DNA of 64,000 nucleotides from Bacillus sp. Marseille-P3661. GTDB lineage: Bacteria; Bacillota; Bacilli; Bacillales; Bacillaceae_J. Below, piece after piece: positions 63,575-64,000 of this stretch; the first letter of the stretch is position 1; each line of letters starts with the position of its first letter. Position numbers and translations under genes: made by a program. The stretch covers positions 1,091,135 to 1,155,134 of the forward strand of contig NZ_LT965954.1 of assembly GCF_900240995.1 (NCBI RefSeq), given 5' to 3'. The notes under the pieces were generated by a model, which was given only the letters and a program-made list of their open reading frames with translations, was not told where the DNA came from and made no database searches.

Positions 63575-64000
63575 TTAAGATAAAATTTTCTTTGCCTCAC
63601 GCAGCCGTTGTAACGATGTAAATACCTCAACAACTAGGAAAAGCAGGGTTAACGGAACTAATAAATCCCTAAAAATAATCATTAGTGTAAATAAAATAAA
63701 CCCTTCTGTACGCTCCGCTAAACCTGGTTGATAATAAAACGACTTAACGCCTTGTTTTTCAGAAACAGCACCAACCGTTAAAAAAATTGTCATTGCATAA
63801 ATAATTGCTACACTTAATAGCAGTAATGCCCACATTGCTTCAGGAAAGCGAAACGCAAGTCCTAAAATAACACTAATTTCTACTAAACGATCGTAGCTTA
63901 CGTCAAGTACTGTCCCAAACGATGAAGGCTTCGTCAGCCTTGCCATCGTGCCATCCACAGCATCTAAAAAGCCTGATAACCATAAAACAAAGATAGCCCA
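63575..64000 (-). CDS. CDP-alcohol phosphatidyltransferase family protein (partial, 5' end beyond window)
   Basis: The minus-strand frame is open through the window edge, so the true start lies outside. The catalytic CDP-alcohol motif is present: DAVDGTMARLTKPSSFGTVL then DVSYDR, with the four Asp residues that bind metals. It is followed by three to four helices. Enzymes of this family join CDP-diacylglycerol or CDP-alcohols to an alcohol in phospholipid synthesis. The relative YnjF of E. coli sits in an operon with a rhodanese and TVP38 proteins, as here. It is probably cotranscribed with the MerA-like gene. Confidence 0.9.
   Translation of the reverse strand, partial: WAIFVLWLSGFLDAVDGTMARLTKPSSFGTVLDVSYDRLVEISVILGLAFRFPEAMWALLLLSVAIIYAMTIFLTVGAVSEKQGVKSFYYQPGLAERTEGFILFTLMIIFRDLLVPLTLLFLVVEVFTSLQRLREAKKILS

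Overview
The window looks like chromosome of a low-GC, endospore-forming Firmicute (Bacillaceae or Planococcaceae type). The signs are a tricistronic-plus GerA-type germinant receptor operon, Bacillus-type orphan families (YfmM, YwbE, YfkI/UPF0435, YitT, YczE, CvfC), strong AGGAGG-type ribosome sites and many rho-independent terminators. Two in-frame UGA codons lie exactly where redox-active residues are expected, so the organism probably inserts selenocysteine; its selA/B/C/D genes are not in this window. No rRNA, tRNA, prophage, insertion sequence or CRISPR array was found.

Layout. 0.3-7.3 kb: amino-acid uptake genes (an ABC binding protein and permease without an ATPase, a Na+/alanine symporter) and small conserved genes. 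7.5-8.7 kb: repeat array. 8.9-24.8 kb: sensor kinase, PilZ-like protein, YitT, UppP, a double P-loop ATPase, AzlCD, ABC-F protein YfmM, nitroreductase, HxlR/YceI pair, MinD-like and WG-repeat proteins. 25.0-29.5 kb: ger operon A-C-D-B followed by a broken second gerB. 29.9-30.9 kb: composite repeat array. 31.0-32.8 kb: selenocysteine peroxiredoxin and a glutaredoxin-thioredoxin reductase fusion. 33-41 kb: pseudouridine synthase, chemoreceptor, FMN reductase, RF3, LacI regulator, CvfC. 40.9-41.6 kb: repeat array. 41.7-51.1 kb: YwbE, Ca2+/Na+ antiporter, GdhA, TDT transporter, NSS transporter plus tryptophanase, hydroxyacid dehydrogenase, then a dead glcF. 51.8-52.9 and 57.6-59.2 kb: two arrays of one repeat family in opposite orientation, flanking SDR, ketopantoate reductase-like, GGDEF and Gfo/Idh/MocA genes. 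59.3-64.0 kb: TVP38 protein, rhodanese, PrdB-like selenoprotein, MerA-like flavoprotein and a CDP-alcohol phosphatidyltransferase.

Two things stand out. First, about 100 copies of tandem repeats fall into four sequence families, all with a period of exactly (or within 1-2 bases of) 52 bp. Three of the arrays keep perfect 52-bp register over 14-24 units. Each unit carries an inverted-repeat core, families A and D share the same layout, and so do families B and C. The common period, about five helical turns, suggests a constraint on DNA geometry rather than on coding. Second, there are two selenium/redox loci: a Cys-free peroxiredoxin with Sec at the peroxidatic position next to a Grx-TrxR fusion whose NADPH motif is eroded, and an orphan PrdB-like selenoprotein in a gene group that resembles the E. 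coli ydjX-ynjF set.

Gene decay is visible at several points: the glcF remnant, the second gerB, a histidine-kinase tail, a frameshifted DUF1992 gene and a Gfo/Idh/MocA gene with an altered N-terminus. Two of these damaged genes have their upstream end directly against a repeat array.
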